From assembly GCA_905221605.1 (NCBI GenBank), contig CAJNDS010000258.1:718092-782091 (forward strand): 64,000 bases of DNA. The letters run 5' to 3'. This DNA is from Symbiodinium natans (taxonomy: Eukaryota; Sar; Dinophyceae; Suessiales; Symbiodiniaceae). Shown here piece after piece: positions 20,153 through 30,103 of this stretch; positions within the stretch are counted from its first letter, which is position 1, and each line of letters opens with the position of its first letter. The notes beneath the pieces are model-generated. The model saw nothing but the letters and a program-made list of their open reading frames with translations, did no database searches and was not told where the DNA came from. The position numbers were made by a program, and so were the translations under genes.

Positions 20153-22544
20153 AAACCTTGTGAGCATGAAGGGTGTGCCGTGGAACTCCGTGTTGGATGT
20201 TGTCCCGACCAAGCCCAAAAGAGCGCCCAGAATCAGAGTACCGGATGTGTTGCTTCCCCAAGCGCCTCAAGATGAAGCAGCGAGTGACCCACCTTCGTCG
20301 GTGGCTGGTGAACCCGCAGGAGGGATAGGAGGTGGAATTACTCCTGAAGGCGGTTCAGTGATGAGCACGGATTCACCTGAGATGCTTCCTGATGCCGAAA
20401 TGGAGAATGCGAGTCAGGTGGTAGAGCTTGAGGGATACATGCTTAGAAGAGTCGTGGGCACCAGTCACCCTACAAACCACGAAGATGAAATCGAGATAGA
20501 GGGTTTAGAGGTGGACCTACCAATCGAGAGCATGGAGCAGGACTACGAGAAGGGGCTTGAGGGGCAAAGCGTTGAGGATCACGAAGAATTGCCTTGGAAG
20601 GGTAGAACGTATGAAGAGGGTCCTCCTCAACTAAGCCAGCAAGAACTGGAAGAGTTGGACAGAAGGATGGATGACGTTGAGTATACCAGGTTGGAGAAGA
20701 TGGGAGTCCTGAGACCCATGCAACGTGAAGAAGATGGTAAGGGCATGGTGTGTTTAAAGTCGAAGACGGTGCGCGACTGGAGGTTCAGGGGGGAGTGGCG
20801 AAGGAGATCGCGTTTGGTGGCGAAGGAGTTTAGACACCTTCAACCGGCCCTTGAAGACCTGTATGCTCCAGCGAGCCTTGGGATCCTCCAGAAGTTGCTA
20901 GCGGGCTTGTGTGTGAGTGGGGAGAACCTCGTCATGTACATGGTTGATGTTTCCGATGCTTACCTTATGGTACCACAGAGGAGACCTACATACATCACTA
21001 CCTCAACAGGACTCTCCTATGAACTCAAATACAATCTTCCCGGACAGCGTAGTGGGGCGAGAGATTGGTTCATGTATGCAGGGGCGATTTTCGCGAAAGA
21101 TGGCTTGACATCGTATCCTGCAGCACCAGCAGTGTATTATGAACCAAAATCCCTTGCGTGTTCAACACACGTAGATGATTTTCAGTTTGTCTCAGGCGAG
21201 AAGAGGGCGAGCAAACTGCTGGGCAACTTGAAGAAGTCGGGCCTTAAGCTCAAGATAGAAGGACCGATAGATCCGTTTGGAGGACAAGGACATTTCTTGA
21301 AGCGTTTGTTTCAAGGGAAGGATGGCAGCATCAGGGTGATCCCAGAGAAGAGGTACGTGGAGAAGTTGATCTCAATCCTGCAACTTGAGCGCAGCGCGAG
21401 CAAAGCGACACCACTTCCCTCAACCATAAGGTATCCTCAAGAAGACCCGCCTTTAGAAGGTTCTGCGTACAGCACGTTCAGAAGCGCTTTGGGTCTTTTG
21501 CTCTACATGGCCAATGATATTCCAGAGATCCATTTTGCCATGAGACTCCTTGGATCCAGATGTGCAAGTCCGAGTGAGTATGACCTTGCGATCATGCGAC
21601 ATGTGGGCAAGTACATGAAGGGGAGACCTGAGTGGGTACTCCAGTTGAAGCTCACACGCCCTGGCAGGACATTGGAACAGCGGCTTCGAGAGTGTGACAC
21701 TGAATGCACCAGAGATCCCGTTAGCGAGCGTGGAAGCTTCAGTAGGTGTGAGCATGACGTTGAACATGAACATGAAGGAGAATGCAGTTTTGGTACAGGA
21801 CATGTCTTAGAAGTGATCACGGACTCAGATTGGGGTTCAAGGATGTTTGGGCGCAAGAGTGTGTCAAGCTATTCTCTCTACTTGAACGGCAACATGGTTT
21901 TCGTGTCCACCAGGCTCCAAAAGTCCTACGCCCTAAGCTCAACAGAGGCTGAGTGGATGTCTTCGTTGTTGGGAGTCGCAGACGGCATCTTTGTCAAGCA
22001 ATTCCTTGAAACATTCCTTGAATCCGAGGTGAAGCTAGCGCACAGAGTGGACAACTCCGGGGCTCGGGCGCTGGCATCACGAGAAGGAGCCGGCAAGCTG
22101 AGACACATAGACTTGTCTTATTTGTGGCTTCAGAAAGAGAATCGTTCGGGGCACGTTTTGACAAGACCAATTTCTACGTACGCATGTCCGTCGGACCTGG
22201 GGACAAAACCTCATTCAAAGAAGCGAATCCTTTTCCTCCTGGGCTTGATGGGGTACGTTGACAATGAGACGGGCGTTTTGGCAGGGGGGAAGGAAGTGAA
22301 GGAGTACTTAGTCTCTGCAGCGATCAAGCAAGGCCAGCAAAACAACATCTTGAGAGTTCTGCTTGCTAGCTATTTAGCTCCTGTAGCAATGGGCTCCGGG
22401 ATTGGTGAGCAGTCCGAGAACAATGCAACGATTGTGCTCTTTGTGATCAGCATTTTCATTGTCATGATCATAGGGGGGTTTTGTGCAGCCACGTTGGGGT
22501 CAAGAGTCCAGCAGCTCAAGTTCGTCAAAATCTCTGTTGGATGA
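20066..22544 (+). CDS. Copia polyprotein part 2: integrase C terminus, RT, RNase H, membrane tail
   Basis: This frame is open from 19896, but its meaning starts at about 20066 with D-Q-H-G-V and A-R-S-V-R-R, typical of the end of copia integrases. The reverse transcriptase shows Y-M-V-D-V-S-D-A-Y at about 20938 and H-V-D-D-F at about 21167 in place of Y-V-D-D. RNase H shows T-D-S-D-W at about 21820, S-S-T-E-A-E-W at about 21938 and H-I-D-L-S-Y near 22105. The last 40 residues contain a hydrophobic stretch of about 22 residues (22420-22490) followed by a short polar end, which copia proteins normally lack. It would copy RNA into DNA. The frame is +1 relative to part 1. Confidence 0.85.
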
Positions 22545-23006
22545 GACAACGGTCGTGAAAGTTCGCGTGACGGTGGAGTGCAAAGAAGAAGGACACCAAT
22601 TGTAGCTGCGCCTGCGTTTCCAGACGTGCGCTTTTGAGAGTTTGGGCTGAACCGCATGGTTTTTCCTGCAGAGTTGGACAGTTTTGAGCATGGAAGATGA
22701 GAAGAGTGAGAAAGATGCATAAGACATGCATATAAACCTTCGAAGAGGGTTTAGGATGGGTTTAGGATGTGTACAGCTGAGTGACAAGCCTTTGGACTAA
22801 ACCTGTTGGTCCACTACAGTAGGTAGAAACTTGCAACAGGGAGCAGGAGTGAAGCTCTTGCGACTTTTGAGAAACCTTCGAACGAAGGTTTTAGGTTTGA
22901 GGAAAAGTTGCAAAGGCTTGCGCACACGTGCGAGCACTTTGCGAAAGGGTCACCAGGATCCTCTTTTGCAGTCCAGACATGGTAAGCTTTGAAGGCTACC
23001 ACGTCT

Positions 23007-23014
23007 GAGGGGGG
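23007..23014 (+). promoter_or_regulatory. Polypurine tract
   Basis: GAGGGGGG immediately precedes the TGACAAC start of the 3' LTR. This is where plus-strand DNA synthesis is primed in LTR elements. Confidence 0.7.
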
Positions 23015-23149
23015 TGACAACTGTTGCAGTTACCCTGAAACACCTCAAGAGCAGTGTGCTTTGAAGAGACAGTACACACCGTCAGGCTCAACTTGAGAAG
23101 GAAAAGTGTGTGAATGTAGGGGTGTGTGTGTTTGCCCCTAGTGTGTTGT
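23015..23149 (+). repeat. 3' LTR of the copia element (135 bp)
   Basis: Same sequence as 16244-16389 apart from three substitutions and an 11-bp gap. It is followed by CTTC, the repeat of the bases just before the 5' LTR. Confidence 0.9.
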
Positions 23150-23153
23150 CTTC

Positions 23154-24395
23154 GGTACGCCACCCCTGGACCAGGCGTGGGCACTGAAGGCTACTTGGGG
23201 AGAGACGCGCGAGGTCCTTTACCAAACGCTTCGGGCCGAAGGCTGGGAATCTCCCTCCTACACGTCCAACTCCTACTCTGGCACGATTGCCAGTCTGCAA
23301 GCGCGTGGCTTCGTCCTGGAGCCCTTGCCCAGTGCAGTGTACTGTGTCCCCTTTCAACCGGTGCGGGAAGGGGACGGGGTGGCTACTTACCTCACCTATT
23401 TGCTATACGGATGCCGCCCAAACACGGACCTGCTCGGCACACGGACCTGGCTTTTTGAGCATAAGGCCGGGATCCCCGTTCGAACGGGCAAGTTTGATTC
23501 TGACACTGCGATTGATGTGGACTCTCCGGGAAACAGCCCTGTGCCCGCGGGTAGTACCAGCCTCGATGCGGGGGTTGTCTCAGAAGTGGTTGCGCCAACA
23601 CCAAAGCCCAAAGCAATCTCCTGCCCCGGGCGAATCTACGGCAGGACCGCCTCGTGGCGGGAGGTGGTCCACGCCATGGACCAGGCCTGGGCCCAAGGCT
23701 GCCCGGCTGTTGCTGCTGCGGTCAGCCCGCCGCCGCATCCCAGTCGTGATGTGTCCCGCACCCCTTGTGGCACTCCCAGGAGGGCCAGGGAGCTGGTGTG
23801 CCGGAACCCTGACACGCAGGCAACCACCGCGGACCCTCAGCTGGCCGCCTGTTCCACCGCTGTGGAAACTAGTATGACGACTCCTGTCGATGGAGGCGAT
23901 CTGGCGTTGGGAGGAGGCGGTACCCCATCGGCCCCTCCCCGCCGTAGCGGCAACATTAGGGACCCACCACCGGGAGTACGTCGTCCTCCGAGCCCCAGAA
24001 CCCGCCACCACGTACTGCATCTCCGAAGCGGGCCAGGGATGTCGATGCATCCCGGTCCCCTTGCGCCAAGCCCTCGAAGGACCCACCTGGACCAGCAGAG
24101 CCCATCGCAGATCTCCCTGTGCCTCCCCCTGGCCTGGCCCTCATCGCTGCTCGGCAGGTGCCCATTGCCCATGTCCGCAAGGAAAGTCGGCCCCTCGCCC
24201 AGGATCACGACGGTTCTCAGGACCGCTGGAACCGCCAAAATCCAAGCCGAGAGGGCCAAGCGAACCCAGCAGCACTCGCGATCCCAGAATTTCAGCCAAT
24301 ACGTCCCCAATGCAGGGCAAAACAACATCGGTTTGTGGGCTCATGTGGCGCGCACTCCAAGCAGGACATCACTTTGGGAAGAATGTCAAGCCTAG
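23154..24395 (+). pseudogene. Large A11 ORF, second segment
   Basis: It continues the frame broken at 16243, with a Tyr/Thr/Arg-rich globular-looking part (G-W-E-S-P-S-Y, Y-C-V-P-F) to about 23560, then a Pro/Ala-rich linker. The frame weakens after about 23800, where neighbouring frames look equally coding, so indels are likely. No enzyme motif was recognised. Confidence 0.45.
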
Positions 24396-24437
24396 GCCCT
24401 ACATGAGCCTGCGTGACTCGAATCATCTCACGACACA

Positions 24438-25262
24438 TTGCCAGCAGCTCGTGCATATGAAGAGTTGTTAAATGGCTTACCGCACCAGCTGCAGGATTCG
24501 GACGCGTTGATACAAATCGCAGACACCCTTCTTCATTTGCCTGAGACTTTCCCGGCGTCTTATCTGAAGGTCTACGACCCCATCATTGCGCAATGCCTTC
24601 GATTGTCGGGAGCACTGCAACATGTTGACCTTGCGAATATGTTGGCATGCCCGGTTCCGCAGTTAGATAAAGCAAGGCTCTCGGAGTCCTTGGTAGGGTA
24701 TGGTTTCCTGACCACTGCCCAGTATATTGCGGATCTTTTCTTCGCGGTGGCGGATATGCCGAGCGTCATCAACGCCAGCTTTCCGGCCATGATGTGCTAC
24801 TCTGACCCGGATTATTGGCTGGGTGCGCTCCTGCTCGCATTTGAGTCCCACCAAAAAGGCCCCCTGGAGCGCACTGCCGGACTGCCCATTGTTGTGGGCT
24901 TTCCCGAATCCGACCACAGGATTACTGACCTCCAGGTCAATGTGCCGCCAGCGGCCATGGTGGCTTTCCTTGCCGGCCGCGCTTATCGGCTGCCCACATG
25001 CCCTACAACCAAGTATGTGGTGGACCCGAGTAGCGGACTCCCTCAGGTCAGTGGGCAAGTGTCCCAGGAGGCCTTGCAGGCATGGGCGGAGGCCGCCAAA
25101 CACATGGATATGGAGGCAGCCAGGCTCGCTCAGCAGCCTAGCCTGAATGCATTCCTTGGAATTTCGCTGCAGGCTCACAAACGCTTGGGCAGCGCCAATA
25201 CCAAGAGTTTAAGCCGGAGTTGCCCCCTGCCCATTTTCTTGAGGCCATCAGGCTCGCCCTAG
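24438..25262 (+). pseudogene. Large A11 ORF, third segment
   Basis: Open frame of 274 codons, in effect from about 24430. It is helical by composition, with several Leu/Ala-rich stretches and the strings Y-W-L-G-A-L-L-L-A-F and I-V-V-G-F-P-E-S. At about 25200 the coding signal moves to the next frame, which begins with similar density, so a single indel separates this segment from the next. The family is unknown. Confidence 0.5.
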
Positions 25263-26218
25263 CAGCCTCGGTGGCCAATCAGAACATTGAGCACTTTTGG
25301 TCCGTCTTTAACCTGGAATGGCCCGACACTACTGCACGGATGGCTGTGTTCCTCCGGCGTGTGCTGCCCTTGGAAAGCCTACTTGCCTCGCCCCGTGGCG
25401 AAAACACGGGTGTGAACGAGGTCCAAACCTCGCCGGATGTGTACAGTGTCTCTTCCGGCACGGAACCTGTGTCTCCCGCATCGATGGAGGACCTGGCAGG
25501 GGAAGCGGACGAACCAGAGGCGCAGGTGCACGATTGGCGTTTCTCTGAACTGCGAACTACTGACCTTGCGGCCTTGCGAGAAGTTGATGTTGCTGCTCCT
25601 TTTCGGCTGCCGGTCATTGACGATGAGCATTGGAAAGGGCTCAGCACAACACCTACTAAGCATGGACCCCAACGTTCCCGGAATGCGTGGTATGATGCTG
25701 CCACTGCTCATTGGGCTGCCCTCAAAGGGCTCGCAAGATCCAGGCATCCGACTAAGCAGCAACTCAACAGCTTCTGGTTCAAGCTGTACTGCCATGGCAC
25801 TCCCAAGGAGCCCGAGCCCTCGGCCCTCGCTGCCGCGCTTACCACCTTCCCCTTTCAGTATCGGGACGAAGGTGTGGTGCAATATCGGCAAATACAGGAC
25901 GCCATCCGGACGATGTGGCATGCAGCCCAAGCCTCAATGAAACGGCACATAGGGGGCTCCATCCCAACTGGCATCCCTGAGTGGGGGGTTAGCGAGGAGG
26001 AGTTGCCACAAGTATGCGTCAGGCCTCGTGATGCCGCCGGTGACGAGGATTGGAAAGTGGCCAAAGGTACTAAGCCGGTTGCCAAAAAGTCAGGAAAACG
26101 GGCCCATACTGTCTCTGCAGGCTATCGCCCACGACGCCCTGACTGGAGAGGGCCCTTGGCAATAATCCCTCACACCCACCTGACTGCATGGGTGGGACCA
26201 CTGGACTGTATGATCTGA
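25220..26218 (+). pseudogene. Large A11 ORF, C-terminal segment
   Basis: Open frame of 332 codons ending at a stop at 26216-26218. Its last 120 residues (Q-Y-R-Q-I-Q-D-A-I, I-P-E-W-G-V, R-P-R-R-P-D-W) match the minus-strand fragment at 7378-7640 at roughly 60%, which shows that this is a real protein sequence conserved between family members. A Ser/Glu-rich linker lies in the middle. No known domain was recognised. It is followed by block B rather than by another frame. Confidence 0.55.
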
Positions 26219-26239
26219 ATCGGTAGCTGTCGCTACTCA

Positions 26240-26780
26240 ATGGCTTCCTTCCTGGGAGCCTTCAGGGAGCCTGCTGCTCTTGGCTGCGGCTCGCGGCTGC
26301 CCCACTGGCTGACCACCATGGGGAGCCCTGGGCTGGTCTGCAGTGCTCACTTGTAAGTCCCCAGTGGCTGACCACCATGGGGCGCACGGACGCTTGTAAT
26401 AGGAAGTTTCCATGGCACCCCAACCTGCCTCGGCGAATGTGGTAAGGTGTGCAACTTCAAGGCGCTTGAGCCCTCGGCCCTTGTTGTTGACCCTGCCGTC
26501 TCCTCTTGCCTTGCGGAAGGAAGGATTCGTGCAACATTGGCAAACCCTGAGGTCCACTGCTCCGCTATGTGCAACTGGTGTTTCCCCCAGTGGAATCGGT
26601 CGCTACTGATGCGCATTAATTCCCTTCTGGCTGGTTGATGCAACTTGTCGGGACGGGGACACCCTTCTGGGTGGGCGCTGCGGTGAGCCTAATGGAGTGG
26701 AGAGCCTCTCGCTCGGGGCTGCACCACTGGCTGACCTCCGAGTACTCTGGGCTGGTCTTGCCTTGATTGTACATCGTGTT
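26240..26780 (+). pseudogene. Block B of the A11 family
   Basis: A conserved segment between the large ORF and the hydrolase-like units. It begins with one 20-mer pair (26302 and 26361, spacing 59). In the plus frame at about 26380-26640 it encodes a stretch with H-C-S-A-M-C and P-Q-W-N-R-S-L-L, also present in reverse at 4441-4893. It ends with the leader GTGTTATGTCCAAGGTAAGA. It may be a separate small ORF or a decayed exon. Confidence 0.45.
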
Positions 26781-27686
26781 ATGTCCAAGGTAAGACTGCC
26801 CAGTCTTCCTCTCCTCTGCCCCTCTTTGACCGGGTAGGTTGCCGTTTCTGTACCATGGCACTGCAAGAACCCCGTGGCTTTGAGACCCAGCAGCCGCCCA
26901 CACTGGTTGCCCCACCGCTCATCGCGGGACGAGACAACACTTGGATCACAGTGTGTCATGGCAATGCGACCCTCCCCTTTGTGGTATCTCGGCCGAATGA
27001 CGACTCTGGACAGGCCAATGCGGTGGTGCTGCTTCTCCCAGGTTGTGGGCGCTTCTACGTGGAGAATATGCACTCACTGCCCTGGCAAGGAGCCATCGAA
27101 CACCTGTGGAGTAACTTGGCCTTCAAGAGGGCCATCATCGCCTATGCTTGGCCTGTGGCAGGGCAGGCAGGCTCTCCGCCCGCCTGGATGCTACCTGACG
27201 GCGCCGCCTGGAGGAAAGCTGTGTATGCCATGGAGATCTTAGCGCTCTTGCAGGCTGCCAAAAGTGATGTGAGCCCTCACATCTCCTTGCCGACGCACCT
27301 TATTGGCTTGGGCTCTGGAGGGACCATTGCCTACCAGATTGCAGTCTCCGCGACCCCGGCGAGCTTTCGGGCTTGCGCGTGTGGCCTCCCCTCTGGCTGT
27401 CTGATGAGACTTTGCTTGTGCGCGGACATCTATCCAGGTGGGCGCAGCTGCAAGCCAGGGTGAGCGGAGGACCTTTCGCTCGGGGCTGCTCCACTGGCTG
27501 ACCACCATGGAGTGCCCTGGGCCGGTCTTGCCTTGATAGTTCTTGCTGTTAAGTCCCCACTGGCTGACCACCATGGGGCATACGCGCGTCTTTCCTCTCC
27601 TTTGGGGAGTCTGACCTGTCACATCCCTTTGCCATTGCGGGTCTGTTATCTGTCCTTGACGACGGGTACGGGATCCTGACGGCCGA
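26781..27686 (+). CDS. Hydrolase-like unit 1 of the A11 retroposon
   Basis: An ATG at 26855 opens 202 codons. The pattern resembles an alpha/beta-hydrolase: a hydrophobic strand then P-G-C-G (V-V-L-L-L-P-G-C-G, as in an oxyanion loop), a second strand (R-A-I-I-A-Y-A-W-P-V-A-G), a helix, then L-I-G-L-G-S-G-G-T-I-A-Y-Q-I-A at about 27300-27345 where the nucleophile elbow should be. Aligned to the usual G-x-S-x-G-G, the Ser is replaced by Gly. After this the ORF ends early (27463). A neighbouring frame (W-P-P-L-W-L-S-D-E-T) looks like the better C terminus, so an indel in the GTGTGTG-like run is probable. The 20-mer pair lies at 27491 and 27557. Family assignment is inference from pattern only. 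Confidence 0.4.
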
Positions 27687-28344
27687 ATATCGACTCTGGA
27701 GAGGCCAATGCGGTGGTGCTGCTTCTCCCAGGTTGTGGGCGCTTCTACGTGGAGAATATGCACTCACTGCCCTGGCAAGGAGCCATCGAACACCTGTGGA
27801 GTAACTTGGCCTTCAAGAGGGCCATCATCGCCTATGCTTGGCCTGTGGCAGGGCAGGCAGGCTCTCCGCCCGCCTGGATGCTACCTGACGGCGCCGCCTG
27901 GAGGAAAGCTGCGTATGCCATGGAGATCTTAGCGCTCTTGCAGGCTGCCAAAAGTGATGTGAGCCCTCACATCTCCTTGCCGACGTACCTTATTGGCTTG
28001 GGCTCTGGAGGGACCATTGCCTACCAGATTGCAGTCTCCGAGACCCCGGCGAGCTTTCGGGCTTGCGTGTGTGGCCTCCCCTCTGGCTGTCTGATGAGAC
28101 TTTGCTTGTGCGCGGACATCTATCCAGGTGGGCGCAGCTGCAAGCCAGGGTGAGCGGAGGACCTTTCGCTCGGGGCTGCTCCACTGGCTGACCACCATGG
28201 AGTGCCCTGGGCCGGTCTTGCCTTGATAGTTCTTGCTGTTAAGTCCCCACTGGCTGACCACCATGGGGCATACGCACGTCTTTCCTCTCCTTTGGGGAGT
28301 CTGACCTGTAACATCCCTTTGCCACTGCGGGTCTGTTATCTGTC
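27687..28344 (+). pseudogene. Hydrolase-like unit 2, tandem duplicate
   Basis: Nearly identical to 26996-27653, shifted by about 691 bp, with the frame open at 27713-28153. It lacks the N-terminal 45 codons of unit 1. The elbow-equivalent again reads G-L-G-S-G-G. The 20-mer pair lies at 28181 and 28247. The same unit-to-unit junction occurs at 3590-3640, so the duplication predates the spread of these copies. Confidence 0.5.
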
Positions 28345-28718
28345 CTTGACGACGAGTACGGGATCCTGACTATCGAGTGATGACCTCGGTTCGAGTCGAA
28401 TGATGTCGCACCAGTAGCTACATGATGGTGGTTTTGAGAATCTGGCAGTGTCGCAATTTGCGATTCCCCGCATGCTCTGTGCTGTATGATTGCACCGGGA
28501 CTTCAACGACGACTTCGAGTACTGAGTGCGTGGGGTTACCTAGTAGTTCAGCGCCTTTGCTTGCTTTGTTTCTTCTGTTTCTTTGGTTCTTGGGTGGTTG
28601 CGTGGTGTGTTTGGTGGTTTGAGCGCGCTGACTTCGTTTCACCTGTTATGTCGAGCCCAACAAGACCGGCCTACTGTGCTACTGATGTAGTAAAGAGGCG
28701 TCAGTCCAAAAAAAAAAA
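28345..28718 (+). mobile_element. 3' untranslated region and A11 tail of the large retroposon
   Basis: G/T-rich, ending in a conserved block GCCTACTGTGCTACTGATG... that can fold into a small hairpin, then GGCGTCAGTCC and 11 A at 28708-28718. Compared with 15418-15788 it differs only by small indels. By analogy with LINE-type elements, this end would be the recognition site for reverse transcription. Confidence 0.75.
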
Positions 28719-29020
28719 GATCTTCGAGCTTGAGGCGCTCGCGCTTAGCATCAGTCTGGAGTTCACGGACAACGAAGGCGTCTTTGGAAGTTTTGTCAGA
28801 GGCCACAGTGACACAATTCTTCTTGCGTGCCAATGATCGACTTCTTTGCTTGATGCGAAGAATCCCTTGAGACCATCTACTGGATAGATCGTGTGCCGTC
28901 AGCATCCAACCCGGCTGACTATCCATCTCGGGGCCAGGTCGTCAGTGCTGTACCTCGAGTCGCTGTGGAACTTGAGGTTCTTGCGCGTGCACTTCCGAAA
29001 GTCTTTGGGTGAATGGGGCA
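28719..29020 (+). pseudogene. RNase H domain fragment of another retroelement
   Basis: Directly after the A tail the plus frame reads I-F-E-L-E-A-L-A-L, then F-T-D-N-E-G-V-F-G-S-F, then G-H-S-D, up to a stop at 28836. A second frame (about 28880-29015) continues with W-I-D-R-V-P-S-A-S-N-P-A-D-Y-P-S-R-G. The order E, T-D-N, then R-V-P-S-x-x-N-x-A-D-x-P-S-R is that of RNase H-like domains following reverse transcriptases in DIRS-like and related elements. About 15 residues are missing between the first two motifs and there is one frameshift. No reverse transcriptase precedes it. Confidence 0.6.
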
Positions 29021-29540
29021 CATGTGGACGGGGGGTTGCGGGATGTGCCGCATTCACTTGGGATGTCCAAGTTGTAGTCCTCTTGAGCTTACTGTCGGAT
29101 GCTCCATGCCACCTTCGAGGAAAATATGCCGTTGTGCTGTAGTTGGGAGTGCGCTGCAAATTTCTGATACTTCGTCATATTGACTGCACCAATTTTTGAC
29201 CAAGTTTTGATACATCTTAATTCGAAGGATGTTTGGAATTGATTGAACGATGCTTGAAACAGCAAAGAATTCAAGGCGCTGAAGATGCGTTCCTTTGCTC
29301 GCATTTGGGATGCTTGCTAGTCGAGCGGTAGCTTTTCAGAGTGAAAATAAGGAATTCTTTTTGAAGCCCTGAGCTCTTAGAGAAAGCTTGCTGCAAGAAC
29401 TGAAGCTTGCTGGTTTTGGCTTAAGTGCAAAGTGAAAAAGAGACAGCTGCGCGAGCTCTGCTTTCACACGGAGCGTTGAGAGTGACTCCAGCGCCTGTGT
29501 TAAGTACCTCAACACCATGGCGGCTCCTGAGTAAGGCGGA
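29021..29540 (+). other. Probable copia leader, no gene
   Basis: A/T-richer than its surroundings, with no convincing frame. Since it leads into a Gag fragment it is probably the untranslated leader, possibly with LTR remnants, of a copia element. Confidence 0.3.
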
Positions 29541-30103
29541 TGTGTGCATGGAAGCCCGCAGGGTTCTCCAGTGCATGTACCGCTGACTGCAGAAGAAGTC
29601 CCTGTTCCTGACAACACTCCAGAAGAGAAGGGTGATGCAGCAACAGCAGAGACAACAAGAAGCCAGAAGAGGAACGATGCAGAGCTTGCAGCTGCTGAGG
29701 CCACAGCAAAGGCAGAAGCGGCATTGGCATCTGCACTGAGTGACCCGTTCGTGGCCGCGACTTCGTCGGCAGGAAGTTCTCTTTCTTCATCAAGGCCCAA
29801 GGATGCTGGAAGTTCGTCTGGTGGATACGTTTCCAACCGTGCCGACAAGTACCTTCCACAGCTACCTGTAAAAGCCCACCAAGAGGTGTGTAGAGACAGG
29901 ATGCGAGAGATTGAAGCCTGGCACGGCTTCCTGGAGACGATGAGTTCATGGTTGGCCTTGCAAGACGAGGCCTATGTGAACAAGATTCGCCTCTGCATCG
30001 GTGTCAAGGACGAGATCCGACAGGACCTGTTGCCTCCTGACACTGCAGCTCGGTCAGCGAAGTTGTTTTACCTGCTGTCGCAGAGCTTGGCGAAGTGGGA
30101 TCA
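29541..30103 (+). pseudogene. Copia Gag N-terminal fragment
   Basis: The first codon of the open frame is GTG, so the true start is uncertain. An Ala/Glu-rich helix and D-P-F lead into the core with R-M-R-E-I-E-A-W-H-G-F, S-S-W-L-A-L-Q-D-E-A, A-A-R-S-A-K-L-F-Y and L-A-K-W. These match the minus-strand Gag at 13300-13820 at roughly 55-60%. At 30103 it stops abruptly and continues into the reverse complement of the helicase-associated domain. The zinc knuckle is therefore absent. Confidence 0.75.

Larger units (their letters stand above)
16244..23149 (+). mobile_element. Near-complete Ty1/copia retrotransposon, 6.9 kb
   Basis: It has two LTRs, a primer-binding site just after the 5' LTR (TGGTAGTGGAGC at about 16388, similar to the initiator-Met-tRNA type TGGTATCAGAGC), a polypurine tract GAGGGGGG at 23007-23014 just before the 3' LTR, and the gene order Gag, protease, integrase, RT, RNase H. 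CTTC is duplicated at 16240-16243 and 23150-23153. The LTRs differ by about three substitutions and one 11-bp indel, so the insertion is fairly recent. The only coding defect seen is one +1 shift near 20065-20085. Confidence 0.9.
15789..28718 (+). mobile_element. Large A11-family retroposon interrupted by a copia element
   Basis: About 6.0 kb once the copia element (16244-23149) is removed. The layout is: a 5' frame at 15840-16243 that continues at 23154; a chain of open frames to 26218; block B; two tandem hydrolase-like units; a 3' untranslated region; and an 11-A tail at 28708-28718. Fragments of the same element recur at 1934, 3180-4893, 6556-7640, 13866-14590 and 15418. No reverse transcriptase was seen in it, so it is either non-autonomous or a retroposed gene family. 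The 5' border at 15789 is set only by the preceding tail. Confidence 0.55.
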
